From contig NZ_AP031322.1 of assembly GCF_041154675.1 (NCBI RefSeq), forward strand, positions 2,417,812-2,481,811: 64,000 nucleotides of DNA, in the 5' to 3' direction. The translations under genes were made by a program, and so were the position numbers. Positions 27,705-37,332 of this stretch are shown here, one piece after another. Origin of the DNA: Sulfurisphaera javensis (GTDB taxonomy: Archaea; Thermoproteota; Thermoprotei_A; Sulfolobales; Sulfolobaceae). Below the pieces are notes generated by a model, which was not told the origin of the DNA, searched no databases, and saw only the letters and a program-made list of their open reading frames with translations. Each line of letters begins with the position of its first letter. The stretch's first letter is position 1.

Positions 27705-28597
27705 ATGGATAAGAAGGTTGCGTTTGTTAGCCATTATGGTTGTTATTTGAAGGTTGAGAAGGGATTAATTACATGTAGGTTAAAGGATGAAGTTAAGTGG
27801 TCTGTTTCACCAGCTGAATTAGGTTCAATAATTATTCTTGCTAAATGCTCAATTTCTTCGGAAGTTGTTAAGTTAGCTAATGAGTATGGCATAGATCTAG
27901 TATTCTTCGATAGGCATGAACCTTATGCAAAGCTAATTCCAGCTAAGTATGGTGGTTCTTTTAGGTTATGGTTAAAGCAGTTGTCTGCATGGAAGAAAAG
28001 GAAGGAGTACTTTGCAAAAATGTTTGTTCACGGTAAATTACATAATCAATGGGTTACCTTACGTTATTACGAAAGAAAATACGGTTATGATTTAAATTCC
28101 TCTAAGCTTGATGAACTTTCAAGAGAGGTTTTGCTAGTAAATACTGGTGAGGAGGCTATGCAAAAGGAGGCTGAAGGAGCTAAGGTTTATTGGAAGGGTG
28201 TGAAATTCCTTTTACCTAAATCCTTAGGATTTAAAGGTAGAAGAAAGAGGAGTGTGGAGAATATTGATCCGTTTAACAGAGCTTTAAACATTGGCTATGG
28301 AATGCTAAAGAGGATTGTCTGGGGAGCTATAATTTCAGTAGGGTTAAACCCTTACATAGGTTTTCTTCACAAGTTTAGGAGTGGTAGGCTTTTGATTTAA
28401 TGGAAGAGTTCAGATCACCCTACGTTGATAGAAAACTTATTGGTTACGTTAGGGATAATCCTAACACTACATTGGATACGAAAGAAGTCTATACACTTTT
28501 TGCTGACATGAGGGAAGATGAAATATATACACAAGCAAGGAGATTAGCCAATTCAATTCTTGAGGGAGAAGAATACAGACCTTATTTAGCTAAATGA
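27705..28597 (+). pseudogene. cas1: cas1 pseudogene (frameshift before the last catalytic motif)
   Basis: Cas1 is the spacer integrase. The first frame from ATG 27705 (MDKKVAFVSHYGCYLKV) runs through AEGAKVYWKGVKFLLP, with the catalytic Glu, and GFLHKFRSGR, with the catalytic His, then stops at 28400. The next frame resumes DLMEEFRSPYVDRKLIGYV, the motif with the last catalytic acid, and runs to EGEEYRPYLAK. Normal Cas1 has about three more residues between SGR and DLMEEF, so a deletion of about 10 bp near 28393 explains the break. A GTG at 27663 would extend the frame but adds nothing conserved. The gene stands alone between the two inverted leaders. Confidence 0.85.
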
Positions 28598-29233
28598 CTT
28601 TCAGCTAATTCAGTTATAAACCATCTAAAATCGTATACTTGCCCAAATTGAACTGCGTGTACAAGTTGTAAATCAACTAAAATACATTAAGTGATTAACT
28701 ATTGAATTGACATACCCCCTTCATACACTGTTTACTTAAGCTTTGATGTTCACCTAACTGGAGAAATTGCCTTTAAAAGTAATGTGAAGAATAACGTAAA
28801 TTCTTAAATCATCGTAGATGTAAAATCCCGAATATCGAGGGAATAGCAGTTTCCTCGTGTAAAGAGAGATTGAGTTCCTTGCAGAAGAATGATTAGATAA
28901 TCATAAATTCAAGGGGTCAAGAGTGAACACATGAGGCTTAAGCTTGTATTAATGTAACTCTATATTTGTAGCATTTCCATTTAGCAAGCAATTTTTATTT
29001 AGTATAGTCTCTTAGAATTATTTTTTATAGAAAAAGAGAGTTTCTAAACTTTGTTGTGCAATAATAGAATTTTTTCTGGTAACATAGTTTTTATAACGAA
29101 GAAAATCTAGTTTTAAAATTCTTTTTTAAAGAAACAAAAATGTTTAATTATTTCACTTAAAGATTATGATCACAATTCTGGTTAAACAAATTATTATTCT
29201 AGTATTGTAAAAGGAAATTTGATAGCTTTTTCA
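28598..29233. other. Gene-free stretch between broken cas1 and the array 4 leader
   Basis: AT-rich, no convincing open frame. Weakly similar segments at 28614 and 28675 (61 bp apart, sharing TAAA-CA-CTAAAAT) lie just behind cas1 but are too diverged to call. Confidence 0.3.
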
Positions 29234-29692
29234 CGTGGTGTAAACTTTTTATTTTCACGGTTTGAAAATTTTACAAAAAATTCGTGTTTATAAGTCTTTT
29301 TAAAAAGATAACGGTGACCTAAAAATGAAAATGTTACAGTTAACTACGTGTTCGGTTAGAAGATTTTTATCGTATCAAGACGAGTTAATGTACGTAAAAT
29401 TTGTAGTTTATGATAGGGGAAGTTTAATCTTTAAATGAAGTTTAAAAATGTGAAAATACTATTCTCAATGCGACCATTCCCAGATCGTTATGTAAAATTG
29501 AACGTTTATAAATTAAAATTTACTTTCAATTCTTGAAAGGAACCATGCGACCAAAAAACCTCAATTTAATTACTAGGAAAAATGGTCGCAAGATATCAAA
29601 ACGAGGAAAACGTAAACTTAAATACTAGAAAGGAGAAAAATAAGACAAGAAGTATAAAAACACATCAGATGAATCCCAAAAGGAATTGAAAG
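29234..29692 (+). repeat. Right arm of the 459-bp inverted repeat: leader and first repeat of array 4
   Basis: This is the mirror image of 26563-27021. As leader of array 4 it holds the palindrome CTTTCAATTCTTGAAAG (29523-29539), the pair TGCGACC/GGTCGCA, and the promoter-proximal AGAAGTATAAAAACACAT just before the first repeat. Homologous recombination between the arms could flip the cas1 segment without disturbing either array. Confidence 0.88.
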
Positions 29693-32543
29693 TGGCATTG
29701 TTGATCTTATCATTCACAAGGACAATGATTGATGAATCCCAAAAGGAATTGAAAGGGTTCTTCTTTTTTAATAGTAACTTCTTCAGCTTTCTTGATGAAT
29801 CCCAAAAGGAATTGAAAGTCATCGGTAAATCCTAATTTTTCTAGATAATCTAGAAATTGATGAATCCCAAAAGGAATTGAAAGAGTCGAGGACCGGTGGC
29901 CCGGCGAGACCCGGGCCATGGGGGATGAATCCCAAAAGGAATTGAAAGTATTTATCGTCTTTTCCTATAAATTTGGAATATCTGATGAATCCCAAAAGGA
30001 ATTGAAAGTTTTCAACATATTACATTACTATTGCACCAAATCAAACTAGATGAATCCCAAAAGGAATTGAAAGAAAATATATATGCCGTGCTTTCCACCG
30101 TTACTTAACTTATGATGAATCCCAAAAGGAATTGAAAGATAGGCTTACATTCTAACTGTTCATATCTTATAAGGGCGATGAATCCCAAAAGGAATTGAAA
30201 GTTCTACGGTATATTGGAAATGCATAATAAGGTCTACGCAAGATGAATCCCAAAAGGAATTGAAAGCTTTTTTCTTCGCATAATTAGGGGCTTATCGGGT
30301 AATACCATATCGATGAATCCCAAAAGGAATTGAAAGCTTAATTTTACACCTACTTCCATCAAACCGCCCTTTCTGATGAATCCCAAAAGGAATTGAAAGT
30401 GAATCTTACTATCACGTAGAGATGGATGAAGAGACTCATGATGAATCCCAAAAGGAATTGAAAGTAATAGTTATGTTGTAACATAGGCTGAATAATTGGA
30501 TCTACGATGAATCCCAAAAGGAATTGAAAGCTATTCTTCTTGCTTAAACGGATCACCATTGAAACGATAAGATGAATCCCAAAAGGAATTGAAAGCTTCT
30601 ATACTGTGTTCCGTTGTTACTTCTTTCTTCATAAGATGAATCCCAAAAGGAATTGAAAGAGATTATCAGAAACTATTATACCCAAAGGTTGAGTAAAGAT
30701 GAATCCCAAAAGGAATTGAAAGCATCAATAGAACTCAAGCCAGAATATTACGAACAACAACAAAGCGAGGATGAATCCCAAAAGGAATTGAAAGTTTGTC
30801 GGGGGTCCGGGGTAAGTCGTCATATTGTTGGGGATGAATCCCAAAAGGAATTGAAAGATAAAACCTGCTGCAGTTCCTATTCTTATTACTTTTCCATCAG
30901 ATGAATCCCAAAAGGAATTGAAAGTTTTCATTTGGAGTAGTTGCTGGTACAATGGTAGTGGGAGATGAATCCCAAAAGGAATTGAAAGACATCTTCAAAC
31001 CCCTGCACTTCTTCAATCTCATAGTCTGATGAATCCCAAAAGGAATTGAAAGGTAATAGTGATTTGTCATACATAATAAAACATGCGATTGAGATGAATC
31101 CCAAAAGGAATTGAAAGGCAATTGCGATGATTGGGTTAAAAACTTCCATATCAACTAGATGAATCCCAAAAGGAATTGAAAGATCTTCTGGTACAATTAT
31201 CTTCTTAAGACGTATCATAGATGAATCCCAAAAGGAATTGAAAGATTATATCGTCAGTAACATAAAAATAATCAATACCATAGAGATGAATCCCAAAAGG
31301 AATTGAAAGTTTGATTAACAATATGCTCATACACTCTAGCTAGCTTTAGATGAATCCCAAAAGGAATTGAAAGCACTTTACGTAACGACACTTGATAAAT
31401 ACATAAGAACGTAGATGAATCCCAAAAGGAATTAAAAGGAAACAGTAGTTACAATAGATATCTGTGGTCAGATAGAGTCCGATGAATCCCAAAAGGAATT
31501 GAAAGAGATAATCGTATGCTGATTTACAATAATATGCAATTCCTACGATGAATCCCAAAAGGAATTGAAAGTAAGTGATTATGTAAGTACTTGTGTTAAC
31601 TTTCTCTGGTGATGAATCCCAAAAGGAATTGAAAGGGCGACATTAATTTCATTAGTTCCTCTTTAGGTATTGATTGATGAATCCCAAAAGGAATTGAAAA
31701 GCATAAAAGTATATGTCGAACTTCCCATCAATGTAACCAAGATGAATCCAAAAAGAATTGAAAGCAATCTCTTCAGCAACAAAAGAAAAATTGAGAGAAA
31801 GAGAGATGAATCCAAAAAGAATTGAAAGACAATCTCTGTCATACTCCCACCATTCTCACATAATCGTCTGATGAATCCAAAAAGGAATTGAAAGTAGATA
31901 CTCTCACGCAAACATAATTGTTCCCACTATATGATGAATCCAAAAAGGAATTGAAAGTGATAAGTAGCAACAATTATTATGCTTGCTTCATTTTCCTGAT
32001 GAATCCAAAAAGGAATTGAAAGTAGAATATGAGACAACAATTGGTCTAGAAATTTAGAAAAGATGAATCCAAAAAGGAATTGAAAGATTTTGAGGTTGTT
32101 CCTGAAGAGTTTGTTGTTCTTCATTTAGATGAATCCAAAAAGGAATTGAAAGTCTTCGACGTGTATTTGGTACAGTTCCACGTCAAATACTTGATGAATC
32201 CAAAAAGGAATTGAAAGGTTGTAGTATATTCGTGATTATACCTACGAGATAGTTATATGATGAATCCAAAAAGGAATTGAAAGTAAGAAAGCTTCTAAAA
32301 TAGCCGAAGCGGTAGCAGTGATGAATCCCAAAAGGAATTGAAAGGATATTGAAAAGTCAGATATTTCTGAAAGGTTAAATTCCGATGAATCCCAAAAGGA
32401 ATTGAAAGTGAATGGGATCGCATTTTAGCATGGCTAAATGCCTTCACTTATCGGGGATGAATCCCAAAAGGAATTGAAAGATTATTTTATCATCAGATAC
32501 TACAGCAAATATATGCGGGATGAATCCCAAAAGGAATTGAAAG
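29668..32543 (+). CRISPR. CRISPR array 4: about 45 repeats with an internal block of variants
   Basis: The repeat family is that of array 2 (GATGAATCCC, ending AATTGAAAG). I counted 45 repeats from 29668 to 32543. Most are identical. The one at 31414 ends ATTAAAAG and the one at 31676 ends GAAAA. Nine consecutive repeats, at 31741, 31803, 31870, 31933, 31998, 32062, 32128, 32193 and 32259, read GATGAATCCAAAAA; the first two of these also lack one G. The last four (32320-32543) are canonical again. The leader is on the left, so the right end is oldest. One spacer (29884-29923) is exceptionally GC-rich. Confidence 0.98.
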
Positions 32544-32789
32544 ATATTTTTCTTGAACTTACTACTAAAAATCTCCCAATCCGTAATATCTTACGATCAA
32601 TTGAAAGAATTTTCTTTGATTCTTATTCGTTCTCTCAGGAGATGCATTCTAAAAGGATTTTTGATTTTATCACAAAATCGAGTGATTGTAAATCCAATAA
32701 CGAAAGAATTTTGGTAATAAATACATTTGGAAATTAAAATTCAACTTATCCAATGTTTTAGAACTAAATACGATAACATCATTTTTAGT

Positions 32790-32934
32790 GAGTGTGTACT
32801 GCAATTTTATTAAAAAGTTGAAAAACTATATTCTCTCCATAGAACATAAAAGAGGAAAAACGAGGTTATAAAAATAGAAGAAATTAAGCTATAATAATTC
32901 CTCTTTTGTAAAAACAAAATTGTTGGACACACTC
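32790..32934 (-). repeat. MITE-like element 1, shortened copy
   Basis: The ends are GAGTGTGTACTGCAATTTTATT and AACAAAATTGTTGGACACACTC, inverted relative to each other. The body (GTTGAAAAACTATATTCTC) matches the copy at 38573-38748 in reverse orientation, with about 30 bp missing. The rest of 32544-33035 has no gene that I can support. Confidence 0.6.
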
Positions 32935-33035
32935 TTTCCACAAAAACTTAAAAGAAGGAGAAATAAGTTATAATAAGGTATTAGATTAACATATTAACCA
33001 CACAATTTGCATATGTACTACGTCTTTGTCATTTT

Positions 33036-33443
33036 CTACTTTATTATATCCTTCAATAGTTGTATTAATTGTGCTGAAACGTTGGCTGTAGTATTTGCAT
33101 ATAATTCAATTATTATACTGCCTCTTATAGCGATAATAGTGTTGTTATAAAGCAGGTAGTTAAATCCGTATATATAGCCACTGCTAGCATTTGGTATATA
33201 TGGTGGACTTATTGTATAACCTATAACTACAATCTCGTTAACAAATAACGTTATATTCCCGTATTTGGTATTAATACCCTTTAAGGTTTCAAAATAAATG
33301 TTTGTGAAATTAAATGGATCATTACTACTTTTACTTTTCACGTAAGCAGTCCCATTGGCAAATATAAATTTACAGTAAGTTGTAGTGATATAGTTAACAG
33401 TACTTGAAGTTATAATTATACAGCCAGAGGAGTTTGGTAACAT
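33036..33443 (-). CDS. Possible exported glycoprotein-like hypothetical protein (135 aa)
   Basis: No family recognised. The sequence is rich in Asn-x-Ser/Thr sequons (NSS, NGT, NFT, NIT, NAS, NTT, NTT, NVS) and beta strands, as in extracellular archaeal proteins. It has no signal peptide at its current N-terminus (MLPNSSGCIIITSS), so it may be a truncated C-terminal remnant of a pilin- or S-layer-like protein, or the start may lie elsewhere. It is divergent from the membrane protein at 33482 with only 38 bp between. Confidence 0.45.
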   Translation of the reverse strand: MLPNSSGCIIITSSTVNYITTTYCKFIFANGTAYVKSKSSNDPFNFTNIYFETLKGINTKYGNITLFVNEIVVIGYTISPPYIPNASSGYIYGFNYLLYNNTIIAIRGSIIIELYANTTANVSAQLIQLLKDIIK

Positions 33444-33481
33444 TCAGCATTTTACTTATTTTCTACTCCTAATTTTACCTA

Positions 33482-34000
33482 GTGATCGGTATGATCATGA
33501 TTCTTGTGGGTGAAATTTTGCTTGCCATTTTGTCAACTGTCCTCTATTCAGATGCCTTGCCAGAAAGGAAGAAGACATTCCCAACTCCCTTCATAGTTGA
33601 GGTAGTTGTAGCTTTTTATCTTAAAAGGATAATAGACGGGATAATGAAACAAGAAGAAATGATCAAGTCTATTAACCCTAATTTTTATCAAATAGGGGAA
33701 GGGGAAATGCATTGTAAATCTGGGAAGGCTGAGATAATGTTACGTGCATCAACACAAGGAAAAATTGTTTCTGCAATTATTGAAGTTACTGCATTAAAAA
33801 TTGAGCCAGATGTATTACGTCAAGGTACTAATGAAATTAAATTACATTTTGACAAAGAAGAAGTTCGTTCACTTAAGGGTAATCAGATGTATATAATTGA
33901 GCTTCACTTAGAGTCCGGAAGTACTGTATATACGATAGTTGAGTGTATCCTATTATACTTCCAGCACCACATTAAGGATAGTGAGTTAGTTTCGCCTTGA
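33482..34000 (+). CDS. Membrane-anchored hypothetical protein (172 aa)
   Basis: The N-terminus is a hydrophobic membrane segment (MIGMIMILVGEILLAILSTVLY, residues 1-22); a second moderately hydrophobic stretch, FIVEVVVAFYLKRII, is at about 37-51. The remaining 110 residues are soluble and beta-rich (MHCKSGKAEIMLRAST, IVSAIIEVTALKIEPDVL, MYIIELHLESGSTVYTIVEC), perhaps an immunoglobulin-like fold. No enzyme motif is visible. It is isolated between array 4 and the second HD pair. It may be a defence-island membrane protein, but nothing in the sequence proves a role. Confidence 0.5.
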   Translation: MIGMIMILVGEILLAILSTVLYSDALPERKKTFPTPFIVEVVVAFYLKRIIDGIMKQEEMIKSINPNFYQIGEGEMHCKSGKAEIMLRASTQGKIVSAIIEVTALKIEPDVLRQGTNEIKLHFDKEEVRSLKGNQMYIIELHLESGSTVYTIVECILLYFQHHIKDSELVSP

Positions 34001-34351
34001 AATTAAACCGTATTTCTCGCTTTATGTCTACTTCAATTAACTTGATAAAAAGCTTAGATTCGTGTTCCTTTTAAAATGATTCATGTATCTAATACGAAAG
34101 CCTTTCTGGATTTAGATAGTATCCAAGTTTTTTTTGTGACATCATTCTTGCAGATAATGTTAAGACTTGATTAATTTTCAAGAAGAAACATTCATACGAG
34201 CGAAGTTATAATACCATATATACGCAGTTGCCCATATTACAACTCTTTTATCTACGAATTATCTAGTTATCGATACTTTCGGTTAACTCTCCCTCTCTAT
34301 TACTATTATCTCACTTAAGCTTTATTATAGTCGTTAATGAATAAGTTTATT
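34001..34351. other. Gene-free stretch upstream of the second HD-partner gene
   Basis: AT-rich; I see no repeat or RNA gene. The small partner gene at 34352 could also start at ATG 34337. Confidence 0.3.
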
Positions 34352-34711
34352 ATGATATCTTTTGAAGAATTTAGAGCGTCAGGATACATCAACTGTTTTA
34401 AGAAATACTTAAAAACTTGGGACGAGGTTTCTATTCAATCCCTATCGTATTTAATATCTTATCTATCTGACGATGAAATAAAGGACTTAAGCATGTTCAA
34501 ATATTCTGATGACGGTGTTGTGTATGAAGGAAAACCAGAAAACGTAGATGGTAATCTATGTGTTAAATATCTTGATAAGGTTAAAGATCTTGATCCCAAG
34601 TTGATAAGAGAACTAAGCAAAAAATTATTTAATTACACATTAGGTGAAAAGGTAGATTTTTCACCGGAAGAAAGGGAAATAATGAAAAAACTATCACACT
34701 CTAAAAGTTAG
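34352..34711 (+). CDS. Small partner of the HD protein, copy 2 (119 aa)
   Basis: Paralogue of 10885-11238: MISFEEFRASGYINCFKKYL, VSIQSLSYLISYLSDD, LSMFKYSDDGVVYEG, DGNLCVKYLDKV and the helical end FSPEEREIMKKL all have counterparts there. The start was chosen by this alignment; ATG 34337 would add five residues. Its 3' end overlaps the HD gene on the opposite strand by 18 bp, as in copy 1. The family is unknown to me. The repeated association argues that it acts on, or with, the HD enzyme. Confidence 0.75.
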   Translation: MISFEEFRASGYINCFKKYLKTWDEVSIQSLSYLISYLSDDEIKDLSMFKYSDDGVVYEGKPENVDGNLCVKYLDKVKDLDPKLIRELSKKLFNYTLGEKVDFSPEEREIMKKLSHSKS

Positions 34712-35944
34712 TTGAATGTTAAATTTTTCTTGAAAATATTTTGAAATATCATTTGCAGTATCCTTATCTGCAACTCCTATGCATACTTTATATCTCGGAG
34801 CTTGTGCCTTTACAATATATAAGTTTTCATTTGCACTAACTGACACTCTATCATTTTCTTTAATGTAAATATCATCTAGTGATGTTTCTATCTTATTAGC
34901 GCCAAATACAAATTTTCCTTTATATTCTCCAACTTTAGAGTAAATTTCATTACCGTAGTCTTCAATGATACTGTTAAACATTAATGCATCTTGATCAAAT
35001 AACTGAGCTTTAAGATACTTCTTTCTCTTAATAATTGCCTCATATATTCTTCTCATCCCAATATCATCCCTATACTTCAATTCTTTTATTTTATTTAACA
35101 CAAAATCGTCAGTGAATTCTATGAATTTTTCATGTTCAGTTATATGGTCTACTGTTATTTCTCCTATATCGATAAGTTTTGCAATAGCATATCCCATTAT
35201 TTGATTATATATTTCTACTACACAATGATTATATACACTACTATACATATGAAATCTTCCTAAAATAAAGTGTTCAATGTCATCAACTGCTTTCTTTGGA
35301 AATACATATGCCGGTTTCTGAACATCTAATTCCATCACCTCAATTAACCTATCAACGTTAATAATCCCAAATTTAGCTCCAGAGTAGTATGAGTCCCTTT
35401 GTAAATAATCTAATCTATCTGTATCTATAGTTTTAGAATTAATTAGTAGTTTAGCTATTTTGTCTTCATCAGTGACAATTCTCCCTGTATATACATTTAT
35501 CATAAGTTGAGCTAAATCATTCTCGCCCATAAAATTTTGCAAAACGTATACTCCAACCATCTCATGAAACTTTAATTGTGGTTTACCTTCAAAATTTTTA
35601 CTTAATTTGTCAAAGAACTCCTTATATTTTTCACTGTTAATGAATTTCAAAAGATTAATCCCATATTCAAATGTATGTGAAAAGGGTAAATGACCTATAT
35701 CATGATAAAGAGCCAATTTAGATATCTTATTAAAGTCTACGTCACTCTTTATTTTATCTCTTAGTTTTTGAGTTAAATGGAAAGTGCCAAGACTATGCTC
35801 GAATCTAGTATGTCGCATTGAGGGATAAACCATGAAAGCCATACCGTTTTGTGTAATGTAACGTAATCGTTGAAAGCATTCACGTTCAATTAGCTTCTCG
35901 TCAACTTGAATAGTTCCATGAATAACATCTCTTATTGACTTCAC
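34694..35944 (-). CDS. HD-superfamily phosphohydrolase (dNTPase-like), copy 2 (416 aa)
   Basis: It has the same architecture as 9595-10905. IRDVIHGTIQVD at the N-terminus is followed by MRHTRFEHSLGTFHL (His), ALYHDIGHLPFSHTFEYG (His-Asp) and TIDTDRLDYLQRDSYYSGAKFG (distal Asp). A conserved C-terminal region, PRYKVCIGVADKDTANDISKYFQEKF, matches PHSRYKICVGVYNDENLIREVKEYFEDEF of copy 1. All metal ligands are retained. The two copies are clearly diverged, so they are old paralogues or separate acquisitions, each kept with its partner. The substrate is presumably a nucleotide but unproven. Confidence 0.85.
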   Translation of the reverse strand: MKSIRDVIHGTIQVDEKLIERECFQRLRYITQNGMAFMVYPSMRHTRFEHSLGTFHLTQKLRDKIKSDVDFNKISKLALYHDIGHLPFSHTFEYGINLLKFINSEKYKEFFDKLSKNFEGKPQLKFHEMVGVYVLQNFMGENDLAQLMINVYTGRIVTDEDKIAKLLINSKTIDTDRLDYLQRDSYYSGAKFGIINVDRLIEVMELDVQKPAYVFPKKAVDDIEHFILGRFHMYSSVYNHCVVEIYNQIMGYAIAKLIDIGEITVDHITEHEKFIEFTDDFVLNKIKELKYRDDIGMRRIYEAIIKRKKYLKAQLFDQDALMFNSIIEDYGNEIYSKVGEYKGKFVFGANKIETSLDDIYIKENDRVSVSANENLYIVKAQAPRYKVCIGVADKDTANDISKYFQEKFNIQLTFRV

Positions 35945-36764
35945 AAGATATTGTTCACTATTAAAAAACTTATAAAAGTTTTTACAACTGCTAATTTAAC
36001 TCAGTAGTTAAACGTCAAGAGACAAGAATAGTAAAGGTGTTAAAATAGAAAATAATTTGGACCACGTTCTGATGAAACTCGATTATTTACTTAAAATCAT
36101 AAAGAAGCTGTTGAAATTTACGCCATTGGTATTCCTTTTTGTTTACAAATTATTAAACACGTAAGAGAACGTAAAAACAATTTATTAACGTGATACACCC
36201 TTTGTCTCTATATGGAGATTAGTAATGCCTTGAATTTAATACTTTCATGACGACACTATGAGTGTGTCCAACAATTTTGTTTGTGGTAATACTCTTAATG
36301 AGATAGAAGTATTTCTTGAGAAGTAACTAAGTAATGATAATATATACAATTCTTTAGTACAAGACAAGATCATACTGAGTCATTAGCAATTCTGATTTAT
36401 CTTTGAGGTTGTATTCAAAAACTTATTAGTTAATCGGACATACACGGAGTTAAAGAAAGAGGTCTCATTGCTAAGATAGGACGCGCGTTTAGTAAGAAAC
36501 TTCAGTATCAATGTAACCTTAGGCGGGCTAAAGGGAATTCTAAACTTACCGAGGAAAGGCTAACAAGAGCTTGTTTAAGCCAATAAGATAAGTAAGGTTT
36601 GGAGAGTGATGTCAAAAAGTCTGTTAAGGATCAGATGAGGAGCGAAGAGAGGATTAAGACTCAAAAGAAAAACAAGGATAACGAGATGAGACTTATACAG
36701 TCTCACACTATTCCAGTACAAATGGAAAAAGATATAAAGCTTTATAACTTTAAGTAGTTTCGAC
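35945..36764. other. Gene-free stretch with repeat fragments
   Basis: A partial copy of MITE-like element 2 (36200-36256) abuts a solitary end of element 1 (GAGTGTGTCCAACAATTTTGTT from 36260). Around 36445-36580 the plus strand can be read as a short remnant (IAKIGRAFSKKLQYQCNLRR, then KLTEERLTRACLSQ and stop), which I cannot assign. Nothing intact is seen. Confidence 0.4.
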
Positions 36765-37174
36765 ATGGCTTGGAATGTGTCTCATGAGGATTTACTTAGG
36801 AATTTCTTCGCTGAGGAACTAAAACAAGAAGGAATTGATTATAAGGACATTAAGAAGTTTACTTATAAGGATGACCAAGGATTATATGGTGAAAAAGGTA
36901 CTAAACACGAGGTTTACATAGTAGCTAAGAATAATAAGGTTTATTTGATTGAGGTAAAATCTCATGGTGAGATATTGACTGGTTTAATTTGAGGTGTAAT
37001 GTTATCTCAAAAGTATTAAACCTCAAAGATCCTATAAAAATGTTCTTAGCTATCATTGTTGATAAGGAAGCAATAAAGAGGGCAGAAGAATTAGGAATTA
37101 AGCTAATTTACGGCGAGGTTAGAACAGAAAAATGCGTGATTTTAATATCGAGAGTTCTTAACCCTTCAATTTAG
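36765..37174 (+). pseudogene. Broken PD-(D/E)XK nuclease-like gene (DUF3782-like)
   Basis: The first frame reads DYKDIKKFTYKDDQGLYGEKGTKHEVYIVAKNNKVYLIEVKSHGE and stops at 36992. The next frame carries NVISKVLNLKDPIKMFLAIIVDKEAIKRAEELGIKLIYGEV. Together these form a family common in Sulfolobales (EVK is the E-x-K of the PD-(D/E)XK core), but about 15 residues and the frame are lost between the halves. It is therefore a decayed nuclease-like gene. The family name is from memory of the pattern. Confidence 0.7.
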
Positions 37175-37332
37175 ACTTAACATCCTATAGAGAGTGTTGG
37201 AAAACTTGTTCTCTTAATGGGAAAGTAATTATGAAAAACATGCGACACATTTCATCTTACTGTTTGGCAAGTATTTCAAATTTTTACCCGTACAAACAGT
37301 CTTTTGTCCCTACACTGTTTCTCAACAACGTA

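Noticed and set aside
28614-28700. Possible 61-bp periodic repeat behind cas1
   Set aside because: Only about two thirds of the bases agree and a third copy is not convincing; kept out of the list of cas-gene-end repeats.
21971-32737. Open reading frames across arrays 2 and 4 with NSFWDSS, FQFLLGFI or DESQKELK units
   Set aside because: Translations of the 25-bp repeat in different frames, not genes.
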